The notes under the pieces were generated by a model. That model was not told where the DNA came from and searched no databases. It was given only the letters and a program-made list of their open reading frames with translations. Below, in pieces: positions 17,501 to 24,789 of a DNA stretch of 64,000 bases. Source of the DNA: Ornithinimicrobium faecis. GTDB taxonomy: Bacteria; Actinomycetota; Actinomycetes; Actinomycetales; Dermatophilaceae. The translations under genes were made by a program, and so were the position numbers. Positions within the stretch are counted from its first letter, which is position 1. Each line of letters starts with the position of its first letter. The DNA lies in assembly GCF_023923225.1 (NCBI RefSeq), contig NZ_CP099489.1, positions 124,001-188,000 on the forward strand. The letters are read 5' to 3'.

Positions 17501-17824
17501 GAGCTTGCTCCGGCGGAGCGGGTGGCCGGTGACAACCGCTATGAGACGGCGGCGGCACTGACCCAGGCGTATGCCGAGGACGGCGACACCCTGTATGTCG
17601 CCTCGGGTGCCACCTTCCCGGACGCGCTGGCAGGTGGGTCGCTGAGCGGCTCGACCAGCGCACCGATGCTGTTGACGCGGGCAGACCTGCTGCCGAGCGC
17701 GACGGCGGCGGAGATCGAGCGGCTCAGCCCGCAGGGCATCACCATCCTCGGTGGTCCCGAGTCGATCAACACCGACGTTGAGGCCAAGCTGCAGGAGCTG
17801 CTCGACACGACCTGGGCCGACTGA
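14501..17824 (+). CDS. Secreted glycoside hydrolase family 3 protein with triple CWB2 module
   Basis: 1,107 residues. Start ATG 14501 has an AAGGAG site 7 bases upstream. A signal peptide (RRTLRGVAATGAALTLTL, ending near GGQAA) is followed by a GH3 catalytic region (about 50-780): KHFPGGG at 326-332 supplies substrate-binding Lys/His, and GYVNSDTGI places the probable nucleophile at Asp419. GH3 enzymes cleave beta-glucosides, beta-xylosides or N-acetylglucosaminides; a dockable subtype is not evident. From about residue 786 three cell-wall-binding repeat 2 units follow ([22 protein letters not shown] twice), which tether proteins non-covalently to wall polymers. A wall-associated glycosidase is likely. 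Confidence 0.9.
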   Translation: MTQRSRRTLRGVAATGAALTLTLGVVGGGQAAPNVPTSPEGTPAVEQPELESRVKEIIEQDGLQFRDLNSNGDVDPYEDWRLSSADRATDLVEQMTLEERAGLMLIDTLNADCTDGQRGTLGENAEPYILGEHMHRLIFRNVVTSPDQAECGEGGGGFQASTSLTPAEAATYMNAVQELSESSRLGLPVLYKSNARNHIDPDARAGINESAGAFTAFPKEAGIASAALGEEALATGENPAVGDMAVVEDFAEVMGAEWESIGLRGMYGYMADLSTEPRWYRAHETFTEDADLAANLMTTLVETLQGPVDTDGNSLTPDTSVALTMKHFPGGGPQELGLDPHFSFGKAQVYPGDAFGEHLKPFVAAIEAGVSSIMPYYGVPVDVSYNGTDYEEVGMAFSDQIVNQLLRDELGFQGYVNSDTGIINDRAWGLEENTVPERVAAAINGGTDTLSGFHDVATITDLVNDGLVTEERVELAATRLVTPMFDMGLFENPYVDPAHATETVGSEAHREVGLDLQRKSAVLLQNGPAASGGGKTLPFEAGASVYVLGDIDPEAVAAYGYDVTDGNVEEGEERPSAEGHDYLLVSMTSSNEGSEAYVSNDPAYGLNPDHINPSVIEGFAGLDGESTYGAADACVAYGAESCTDDGLRFGGSFPWESSILDFTGMEAAESWQVTPSLSTVQQATAEVGDPNKVVLNVYFRQPFVLDEASGLRDAGAIVADFGTTDTALLDVLSGEFAPQGKMPFALAGTSEAILEQASDLPGYEDTEDGALFPFGFGLTYEDAPEVQRIDGDHRYATAAEIAVEFPEGTDTVYIANGLEAAEGADALAAGAAGARGVLEFIPNETPQGDPAPILLVKDDLVPQATTAALEALNPSEIVIVGGTLSVNADVEARLAESGADVRRVAGDNRYETAAQIAAEYSGVDTVYVATGRGAPDSNLALADALTASSVAGSNGAPVVLTRPDLVPAATQAVIADLDPDNIVVVGGPEAISDEVLAALGELAPAERVAGDNRYETAAALTQAYAEDGDTLYVASGATFPDALAGGSLSGSTSAPMLLTRADLLPSATAAEIERLSPQGITILGGPESINTDVEAKLQELLDTTWAD

Positions 17825-17863
17825 CCCGCATCAGTCGACCCTCGAGCGGATAGCTCTGCAGGT

Positions 17864-17897
17864 GACGGCCCCGCTGACTCAGGTCGGCGGGGTCGTC
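17864..17897 (+). terminator. Hairpin between convergent GH3 and beta-lactamase-like genes
   Basis: Arms gacggccccgc (17864-17874) and gcggggtcgtc (17887-17897) pair over 11 bases with one G-U. It starts 39 bases after the GH3 stop and overlaps the last codons of the convergent gene. There is no T-run. Confidence 0.45.
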
Positions 17898-18889
17898 GCT
17901 TGTTCTGTGGTCACCTGCTCTGCGCTCGCTGGTTCTGCGCTCGCTTGTTCTGCGGTCACGAGGTCCAGGGCACACTCACCCAGCTCGCGCAGCGCCGCGA
18001 GCACCCGGTGCCGGGTCGGGCGGGAACCGTCGTCATCCCAGCGGCACAGGCAGGCATAGGCCACGGCCGCGTCGCCCCGGGAGATGACCCCGACGTCCGC
18101 CCGGACACCCACGTCGGTGCCGGTCTTGTGGAACAGCCGTATGCCGAGGTCCGGCTCGGTCTGCGCGGTCTCGGTGCGCGTGGGCTGGGTGTGTGAGGTC
18201 TCAGTGTGCGTGGGTTGGGTCTCCGGGGGCTCGGCGTGCGCGAGGGGGTCGAGGTCGAAGGCGGCCGCCACCATCGACAGGTCCGTGCCCAGGGAGAGCC
18301 AACGCCGCACCAGCGCAGAGGTCTGCTCATCGATGCAGGTGCCCCGCGCCACCTCGCCCAGCAGGTGCGTCCAGTCGTCCGCGCAGCCGCTGCTCAGGGT
18401 CGCCGGGTCCGCGTTGGTGCGCACGTCCCGGACGTGGTCGTGCAGGGTTGAGCCACCGCTGACCAGCGTGCTCGCCCGCCGCTGGACCTGATCCAGCCCG
18501 AGCCGGTCCAGCAGCACGTTCGTGGCCCAGTTGTCGCTGGTCGAGCCGATGAGGACTGCCACGTCGGCCAGGCTCAGGCGGTCGACGTGCAGGTGCTGCC
18601 AGGTGCCGGAGTCCGCGACCGCCAGGGCATCCCGGCGATCAACGATCTCCGTCAGGTCCACCTCGCCGGCAGTCGCCCGGGCGGCGAGGTCGATGAGCGC
18701 GAAGACCTTGCCGACGCTGGCCGTCGGCAGCAGGTCGTGGGCACCCTGCGCGTGGAGCACCCGGCCGCTCGTGACGTCCCGGAACGAGACTGACCAGCTC
18801 AGCCCATCGCCGAGCGGGAGCTCGATGGGGAGGCGGGCCGGGAGTTCGGGCGCGAACTCGGGCGAGAACTCGCCCGGGGGGACGGCCAC
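17879..18889 (-). CDS. Class A beta-lactamase-like serine hydrolase
   Basis: 336 residues with the penicillin-recognising fold signatures in order: SxxK as SVGK, SDN in GSTSDNWATN, and KTG in HKTGTD. I do not find the class A omega-loop Glu (E166 position); the segment after SDN reads RDVRTNADPATLSSG, so deacylation may be slow and a carboxypeptidase/esterase or binding role is possible. There is no signal peptide. A Thr/Glu/Pro-rich insert (TQPTHTETSHTQPTRTETAQ) precedes KTG, and the C-terminus is a 15-bp-repeat-encoded Ala/Glu tail. Start GTG 18889 lies 3 bases after the M3 peptidase stop, so the two are co-transcribed. Confidence 0.82.
   Translation of the reverse strand: MAVPPGEFSPEFAPELPARLPIELPLGDGLSWSVSFRDVTSGRVLHAQGAHDLLPTASVGKVFALIDLAARATAGEVDLTEIVDRRDALAVADSGTWQHLHVDRLSLADVAVLIGSTSDNWATNVLLDRLGLDQVQRRASTLVSGGSTLHDHVRDVRTNADPATLSSGCADDWTHLLGEVARGTCIDEQTSALVRRWLSLGTDLSMVAAAFDLDPLAHAEPPETQPTHTETSHTQPTRTETAQTEPDLGIRLFHKTGTDVGVRADVGVISRGDAAVAYACLCRWDDDGSRPTRHRVLAALRELGECALDLVTAEQASAEPASAEQVTTEQATTPPT
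17900..17959. repeat. Four in-frame 15-bp repeats in the hydrolase C-terminus
   Basis: Units at 17900, 17915, 17930 and 17945 follow the pattern (t/c)tg(g/t/c)tctgnggtcac or ctcgc. They encode an AEQ/AEP-type pentapeptide repeat close to the stop codon. Confidence 0.75.
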
Positions 18890-18892
18890 CGG

Positions 18893-20944
18893 TTAACTGC
18901 CCAGCCCGAGCCGCTCCAGCAGGTGTGAGACGTCCGGGTTGGCGCCGCGGAAGGCGCGATAGGTGTCCATCGCCTCGACCGACCCGGCGGGCGCCAAGAG
19001 GCCGCGACGGAAGGTCTCTCCTGCCTCGCGGGACAGACCACCGTTGTCTCGGAACCAGGCGACCGAGTCGGCATCCATGACCTCGGACCACAGATAGGAG
19101 TAGTAGCCGGCCGAGTAGCCCCCGGAGAAGATGTGGGCGAAATAGGTGGAGCGATAGCGTGGCGGCACGAGCGGGAACGCGACGCCGGCCCGCTCCAGCG
19201 CGGCAGTCTCGAACGCCTCGACGCCCGACCCATCCTCGGGCAGTTCCTCCAGCGGCGTCTGGTGCCAGGCCTGGTCCAGCAGCATCGCCTTGAGCAGCTC
19301 CAGCGTGTGATAGCCCGACTCCTCGCGAGAGGCGACCAGTGCCTCGACCCACTCCTGCGGCAACGCCTCGCCGGTCTCGTGGTGGCGGGCAAACTGTGTC
19401 AGCAGCGCGGGCTCCCACGCCCAGATCTCGTTGACCTGGCTGGGGAACTCGACGAAGTCGCGCGGCACGGCGGTGCCCGAGCGGGACGGATAGCGCACGT
19501 CGGACAGCAGCCCGTGCAGGTCGTGGCCGAACTCGTGGAAGAGCGTGATGACGTTGGTCCAGGTCATCAGGCTGGGCGACCCCGCGGCGGGCGGTGGGAC
19601 GTTGCAGGTGTTGGTCACCACGGGCAGGTCGCCGGTCAGGTGGGCCTGTTTGACCAGCGAGGTCATCCAGGCGCCGCCCTTCTTCGTCGGTCGCGTGTAG
19701 GGGTCGATCACGACGGCGCCGAGGGGCGTGCCGTCCTCATCGCGCACCTCGAAGACGCGTGCCTGGTCGGTGTAACCGATGAGCTCGGCTCGTTCGTGGA
19801 AGGTGATGCCATAGAGCGCCGTGGCGGCCGCGAAAACGCCGTCGTGCAGCACCCGCTCGAACTCCAGGTAGGGCTTGAGCTGGTCGGTGTCGAAGCCGGC
19901 CTCGGCGGCCTCCCGGCTGGCCAGGAACTGCCAGTCCCACGGCTCGAGGGCCGCGGCCGGGTCGGCGGCGTGGAGCCGCTTGGCCAGGGTCTCGGCCTCC
20001 CGTTCGGCGATCTGCACCACTCCCGGGGCGAGCCGGGCCAGGAGGTCATTGACGGCGCCGGTGTTCTGGGCGCAGGTGTTCTCGTGCGCGTATGCCGCAT
20101 GGTGGGCGTAACCGAGCAGGCTCGCCCGCTCGCTGCGCAACCGGACGATGCGGACCAGCAGGTCCCGGGTGTCGTGCTCGCCTCCCAGGCCGCGACTGAC
20201 CGAGGCCTGGTGGATCCGTTGGCGCAGGGACCGGTTCTCCAGCACGTCCAGCAGGGGTTGCCCGGAGGTGTTCACGATCGGGATGAGCCAGCCGTCCAGG
20301 TCACGGGCGCGTGCGGCCGTGCGCAGGGTGGCCTTCTCGTCGTCGGACAGCCCGGCGAGCTCGGCCTCGTCCGTGACGTGCACGGCGGCGGCATTGCGAC
20401 CAGCGCTGAGGACCTGCTCGAACTCCACGGACAGGGCGGCCAACTGGGTGTTGAGCTCGCGGAGTCGCTGTTGGTCGTCCTCGCCGAGCGTGATCCCGCC
20501 ACGCTCGTAGTCGGTCAGCCGCTTCTGCAGGTTGTAGGAGTCCTGGGCGTCCAGCTCGACCTCCCCGCGCCCGGCGCGGTCAGCCAGAGCACGCAGGCGC
20601 TCATAGAGCCCGCGATCGAGCAGGATCGCGTCACTGTGGGTCGCCAGGGCAGGCGACAACTCCGCCATGAGCGCGTCCCGCTCCGGGGTGGTGTCCGCCG
20701 AGCGGGCCACCCAGAAGGCCGCGACGCTCCGGTCCAGCACCGCGCCGCTGCGCTCCCAGGCGTGCAGGACGTTCTCGACGGTGGGCTCGGCGGTGTCGGC
20801 GGCGATGGCTGCCAGCTCCGTGAGCTGTTCCTGCATCCCCACGGTCACCGCCTCGCGCACGTGGTCGGTGGTGATGGTGGCGTAGTCGGGCAGTGTGAAT
20901 GGCAACGTCGATGGCGCCAGCAGTGAGTTCCCCATGGTCCTCAT
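18893..20944 (-). CDS. M3 family oligopeptidase (thimet/Dcp-like zinc metallopeptidase)
   Basis: 683 residues. The zinc motif HEFGH is at residues 470-474 (LFHEFGHDLHGLL), with the downstream Glu ligand region FVEFPSQVNEIWAWEP. The preceding TNTCNVPPP and later FAHIFSGGYSAGYYSYLWSE segments are typical of M3 peptidyl-dipeptidases and oligopeptidase A. These cytosolic enzymes degrade short peptides. The start is ambiguous: ATG 20944 (MRTMGNS) is chosen; ATG 20935 has a GAGGA just upstream, and the frame stays open to 21115, overlapping the divergent gene. It is followed within 3 bases by the beta-lactamase-like gene, so the two probably form an operon. Confidence 0.92.
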   Translation of the reverse strand: MRTMGNSLLAPSTLPFTLPDYATITTDHVREAVTVGMQEQLTELAAIAADTAEPTVENVLHAWERSGAVLDRSVAAFWVARSADTTPERDALMAELSPALATHSDAILLDRGLYERLRALADRAGRGEVELDAQDSYNLQKRLTDYERGGITLGEDDQQRLRELNTQLAALSVEFEQVLSAGRNAAAVHVTDEAELAGLSDDEKATLRTAARARDLDGWLIPIVNTSGQPLLDVLENRSLRQRIHQASVSRGLGGEHDTRDLLVRIVRLRSERASLLGYAHHAAYAHENTCAQNTGAVNDLLARLAPGVVQIAEREAETLAKRLHAADPAAALEPWDWQFLASREAAEAGFDTDQLKPYLEFERVLHDGVFAAATALYGITFHERAELIGYTDQARVFEVRDEDGTPLGAVVIDPYTRPTKKGGAWMTSLVKQAHLTGDLPVVTNTCNVPPPAAGSPSLMTWTNVITLFHEFGHDLHGLLSDVRYPSRSGTAVPRDFVEFPSQVNEIWAWEPALLTQFARHHETGEALPQEWVEALVASREESGYHTLELLKAMLLDQAWHQTPLEELPEDGSGVEAFETAALERAGVAFPLVPPRYRSTYFAHIFSGGYSAGYYSYLWSEVMDADSVAWFRDNGGLSREAGETFRRGLLAPAGSVEAMDTYRAFRGANPDVSHLLERLGLGS

Positions 20945-21020
20945 TTGAGCATCCGCCTCGCGCATCCGCCAAGGCGGGTCGTCAGGCTGCGGCGCGAGCA
21001 CGTCGATGGCACGATGGGGT

Positions 21021-21959
21021 ATGCCCGATGTAGCGCTGACACCGCAGGAACTGACCGCCCGCCGGACAGTGGCGACAGAGTGCGCCTTCAACGCGGCGAC
21101 CGACCTCGGCCTCAAGGTCGAGGAGACCCGCGTCCTGCACGACGTCTTCTCCCTCGTGGTCCATCTGCACCCGTCGCCGGTGGTCGCCCGGATCCCGCTC
21201 GTGCTGGTTCCCGGCCTGACTCCGGAGGCCCTTCGACTGAAGCAGCAGCGCGAGCTGGACGTCGCCGACTGGCTGGCCCGAGAGAGTGTGCCCGTGACGC
21301 GGCCCTCCGGCCTGGTGCCGCTGGAGCCGGTCCGCGAGGACGACTTCTCAATGACCTTCTGGGAGTTGGTCGATGTCGCCGACGAGCACTCGCCCTATGC
21401 CGGTGGCGACTATGAGCTCTGTGCTGCCCTGCACGCGGCGCTCGCGGCCTATCCCGGGCTGCTTCCCTTCCTCTCCCCGTTCAACGAGGGGTTGCCGCCG
21501 ATGATGGAGGCGCTCGAGGGCAGCCACCTGCTCAGCGACGAGGACCTGGACCGGGCTCACGCCGAGTGGCAGGCCCTGCGGCCGGTGCTGGCCAGCGCCA
21601 CAGCTTTCCGGGAGCGCTTCCCCGAGGCCGACGTCCAGCCGATCCAGGGTGATGCCCCATCGCACAACGTGATCCGCTCTCGCACGGGGTGGGTCTTCGG
21701 GGACTTCGAGGACATCTGTCTCGGGCCGGTGGAGTGGGACCTGGCCGGACACGGCCCCGAGGCGGTGGCGGCCTATGACGCAGCGGCCGGCCCGCTCGGG
21801 ATGCGCACGATCGACCCGGAGCTGCAGCGGGTCATGGACGCCGCCCGCAACCTGCAGATGGTCGGCTGCCTCTCCCTGGTGCCCCAGCTGCCGATGCTGG
21901 AGCAGGGCCTGGCTCCCATGGTGCAGGCCTGGCGCGAGAGTCCCTCCCTGGTGCTCTAG
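21021..21959 (+). CDS. Aminoglycoside phosphotransferase (APH/choline kinase) family protein
   Basis: 312 residues of the APH superfamily. The catalytic loop appears as PIQGDAPSHNVI (usual HGDxxxxN, here with Gln for the first His) followed by the metal-binding FGDFEDICLGPVEWDLA. The N-terminal lobe holds VVARIPLVLVPG where the ATP lysine would lie, with Arg instead. The substrate could be a small hydroxylated metabolite; resistance should not be assumed. Start ATG 21021 is chosen (MPDVALTPQ); ATG 21006 is in frame. The gene is divergent from the M3 peptidase. Confidence 0.85.
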   Translation: MPDVALTPQELTARRTVATECAFNAATDLGLKVEETRVLHDVFSLVVHLHPSPVVARIPLVLVPGLTPEALRLKQQRELDVADWLARESVPVTRPSGLVPLEPVREDDFSMTFWELVDVADEHSPYAGGDYELCAALHAALAAYPGLLPFLSPFNEGLPPMMEALEGSHLLSDEDLDRAHAEWQALRPVLASATAFRERFPEADVQPIQGDAPSHNVIRSRTGWVFGDFEDICLGPVEWDLAGHGPEAVAAYDAAAGPLGMRTIDPELQRVMDAARNLQMVGCLSLVPQLPMLEQGLAPMVQAWRESPSLVL

Positions 21960-21980
21960 CCTCCACGCCCGAGAATCCCA

Positions 21981-22086
21981 GTGCGGCGTGGCGCGCGCCA
22001 ACACGGCCGTGCGGCATGGCGCGCGCCAACACGGCCGTGCGGCGTGCACCCAAACCGGCAACGGGCGTGCACCCAAACCGGCAACG
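21981..22086. repeat. Two families of short tandem repeats between convergent genes
   Basis: A 28-bp unit (gtgcggcgtggcgcgcgcca...) at 21981-22008 and 22009-22036, then a 23-bp-period unit (gcgtgcacccaaaccggcaa...) at 22042 and 22065. Both lie between the phosphotransferase stop and the YjiH-type gene. Confidence 0.8.
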
Positions 22087-22202
22087 TGTTGGTTGCCGAG
22101 GGCGCGCAGGCGGCTGACCTGGGGTTTTGTGAACGGCCTCGCGACGTCGCCTGTTTGCCTGTACGCGATGTGTTTGCCTGCACGCGGCGAGCGGCGCGCG
22201 AG

Positions 22203-23534
22203 TCAGAACAGCAGCAGCGCGAACGGGATCGTGATGATCAGCGTCAGCGCGACCCGCTGGAACCAGATGACCACCATCTGGCCGATCGAGAGCGGGATCT
22301 CGGTGGCCACAACGCACGGGACCATCGCGGAGAAGAAGATGATCTGGCTGATCGAGGTGACAGCGATGACGAACTTCACCGACATCGCCGAGTCCACGAC
22401 CAGCAGGGCGGGCAGGAACATCTCCGAGATGCCCAGGGCCGCGGCCTTGCCGACCAGCAGCGGCTCCGGGATCTGCAGCGCCCAGGTGATCGGATAGAAG
22501 ATGTAGCCCAGGATGTCGAAGACCGGCGTGAACTCGGCGAGCACCAGGCCGAGCAGGCCGATGGACAGGATCGAGGGCAGGATCGCCATCGCCATGATCA
22601 TCCCGTCCTTGAGGTTGTCCAGGATGTTGCGGAGCAGACCTGGGGCGGTGCTGAGCACGTTCGTCGCCTCGTCCCATGCTCCGCGCAGCCGGTTGCCGGT
22701 CACCTCGGGCTCGGGGTCGGGCTCGACGCCGGGGTAGTAGTCGTCGGGGATGGACTTCAGCGGAGGGATGCGGACGGTGATGGCGGTCACCAGGAAGGTG
22801 ATCACCAGGGTCGACCAGAAGAACAGGTTCCAGTGCTGCATCAGGTCCAGGGTGTTGGCCACCACGACCATGAACGTCGCGGAGACCGTGGAGAAGCCGA
22901 CGCCGATGATCGCGGCCTCACGACCGGTGTAGCTCCCGCGCTTGTAGACCCGGTTGGTGATGAGCAGCCCGAGGGACTAGCTGCCCACGAACGACGCAAC
23001 GGCGTCCACCGCAGAGCGCCCCGGCGTTTTGAAGACCGGTCGCATCATCGGCTGGACGAGGACCCCGACAAACTCCATCAGGCCATAGCCGACGAGCAGG
23101 GCCAGGAAGACCGCACCGATCGGCACGAGCAGGCCGACCGGGATGACCAGGCTGTTGAGCAGGAACGGCCCCATGTCGGGCTCGAAGAGCCAGGCCGGGC
23201 CCACCTCGAAGACCAGCAGGAAGCCGACGATCATGCCGAAGACCTTGAGCACCGAGAAGATCTTGCTCACCAGGGAGTTCTTCCAGGTGCCGGACACAAA
23301 CGGATACGCGGCGCCCGCCACGAGCATGGCGAGCGCGAAGTAGGGCAGCACGTCCGGCACCGTGTCGCGGATCCAGGTCACCATGTGGTCCAGCGGGATC
23401 GAGCTCTTGCCGTTCACCGTGATCGGCACGAAGAACATGAAGGCACCGATGGCGCTGTAGACGAAGAACTTCCACATCTGCGGCCGCTCGCGGACCCGGG
23501 GGTCCGTCGTGACCGTTCCCTGTCCTGTGGTCAT
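22203..23534 (-). pseudogene. YjiH/nucleoside-recognition (Gate) family membrane protein, interrupted by an in-frame amber codon
   Basis: One continuous frame of 444 codons is broken only by TAG at 22977-22979 (codon 186). Before it: MWKFFVYSAIGAFMFFVPIT, many membrane helices, and ending SAVDAVASFVGS. After it: SLGLLITNRVYKRGSYTGRE, AAIIGVGFSTVSATFMVVVA, then further helices to FALLLF. The family sequence at this point is GSY-S, so TAC (Tyr) to TAG is the simplest explanation. The start ATG 23534 has AAGGAGG six bases upstream. The rest of the gene is intact, so loss is very recent, or the base is a sequencing error, or the codon is read through. The family is thought to transport nucleosides or small solutes; specificity is unknown. 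Confidence 0.85.
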
Positions 23535-23722
23535 GGCACGCCTCCTTGCGTATGCCGTGGGCCAGGGTCCGATCATCCACCCGGCGGGGGCATCGGTCCA
23601 GTGGCGCGCCGGTAACGGCCACGACTGTGGCTGGGGCGTGGACTGTGGTGTTCTGTTCCCCGACACCGACACCAGTCCGGGCCCACCACGGGGATCCGGG
23701 TCATCGCGCCACTGGAGACGCC

Positions 23723-24382
23723 ATGCAACCAACCAGCCCGCAGGCCGCCTTGCGCCTTCAGAACGTCGTGGTGGCCCTGCTGGTCATCGTGCTCCTGCTG
23801 GAGGTGGTCATCCTGGTGATGACGTTCCTGCTCGGACGCCACGTCAACTGGTGGCACTTCCCGGTCGTGCCCGTCGGACTCCTGAGCCTGGTCGTGCTCA
23901 CACCGGCGGTGGTTTGGCTGACCGTGGTCGCCCGCCGCAACCTGGCGGCTCACATCGTGTCTGCCGACGAGCACTGGTGCCAGTGCCGGGAGTGTGGCCG
24001 AACGGTTGCCCCGCTCGAGGCGCCGGCGTCTCCCCCAGCCCGACCCGCCATGACTCCGCAGGAGAAGATCAGGACCGCGAGCACGCTGCTGGTCACCCTT
24101 CCCGTCCTGCTCGCCGTGTCGTTGGTGGCGCTCGGCTACTCGCTGTTCGGGCAGGGCTCGGATCCGGTCTTCCCGGTGCTGACGGTGGTGAACGTCGGGC
24201 TGCTCGCGCTGCTGGCGATCGGCTCGGCCGTCCTGATCGCGGTCATGCTCCGACGCCGCACAGCTGCCAGGGAGGAGCTGGGCCGGCTCGGTCTGGACCA
24301 CGGGTGCACCTGTCGGTGGTGCGGCACAGTCGGGACCCCAGTCCAGGCCGCCCAGGCCCACGCTCAGGGTGACGTTGGCTGA
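23723..24382 (+). CDS. Four-helix membrane protein with two cysteine knuckles
   Basis: 219 residues, not recognised. Start ATG 23723 has GGAG six bases upstream; the frame is open further but lacks signals. The sequence is an internal duplication in plan: two hydrophobic helices, a basic/acidic stretch, then a CxCxxCG knuckle, twice. Knuckle 1 is WCQCRECGRTVAP (about residues 90-100) and knuckle 2 is CTCRWCGTVGTPVQ near the C-terminus. Helices include VVALLVIVLLLEVVILVMTF and VGLLALLAIGSAVLIAVML. Metal binding on the cytoplasmic side is plausible (inference). It is divergent from the broken YjiH-type gene. Confidence 0.75.
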   Translation: MQPTSPQAALRLQNVVVALLVIVLLLEVVILVMTFLLGRHVNWWHFPVVPVGLLSLVVLTPAVVWLTVVARRNLAAHIVSADEHWCQCRECGRTVAPLEAPASPPARPAMTPQEKIRTASTLLVTLPVLLAVSLVALGYSLFGQGSDPVFPVLTVVNVGLLALLAIGSAVLIAVMLRRRTAAREELGRLGLDHGCTCRWCGTVGTPVQAAQAHAQGDVG

Positions 24383-24789
24383 GCGGGTTCGCCTCGGCAT
24401 ACCCGGTCGTGGGTGACAGGTCTGTCGTTGAGGGGGTCTCTTGCTTCCGCTTGACCTAAACAGGACGAAGTCCTGAAAGTCACCCCAGAGTGTCGCCTGA
24501 GACTGAGTCTAAAAATATGGTACGTGCGCTAAAGATGCAGGTCAGGGCGTTGAGGCAACGTTTTGATAACGCTTTGCCTCAGCATGAAGAAACCCTTGTG
24601 AGTTGCGCTGAGGGACCCTAGGCTCCGGGTGTCGTGGGGGTGTGGACCGTTGGCAGCACCCCCGTTCTGACAGGTCACACGGTGAGGCTGCGCTGATCGG
24701 GGATGTTTGGCGCTCACCAGTGGCTGCCGTGCGGGTTGACTGCTCGGCACCTAATGGGAGGGCCAACACCGTGAATAGGGAGATCCAAC
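24383..24789. other. 407-bp AT-richer intergenic region upstream of the S8 protease
   Basis: No gene is supported. The stretch around 24450-24610 is visibly richer in A/T than its surroundings (for example tctaaaaatatggtac). It contains a stem-loop at 24551-24581 and complementary GGGGGTG/CACCCCC arms around 24635-24664. Probably a long promoter/leader region for the 5.6-kb protease gene. Confidence 0.5.
24551..24581. promoter_or_regulatory. Imperfect inverted repeat upstream of S8 protease
   Basis: TGAGGCAACGTT and AACG-ct-TTGCCTCA pair across a five-base loop with a two-base bulge. About 210 bp before the protease start. Operator or terminator-like hairpin; function unproven. Confidence 0.4.

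Noticed and set aside
21021..21959. Aminoglycoside resistance gene
   Set aside because: The fold is APH-like, but the catalytic loop is variant and nothing in the context suggests antibiotic resistance.
21981..22086. CRISPR-like repeat-spacer array
   Set aside because: Repeats are directly contiguous and only two copies of each unit exist.
22918..23622. Alternative frame crossing the amber codon of the YjiH-type gene
   Set aside because: Its translation has no membrane helices and is Arg/Pro-rich; both halves of the real protein are in one frame.
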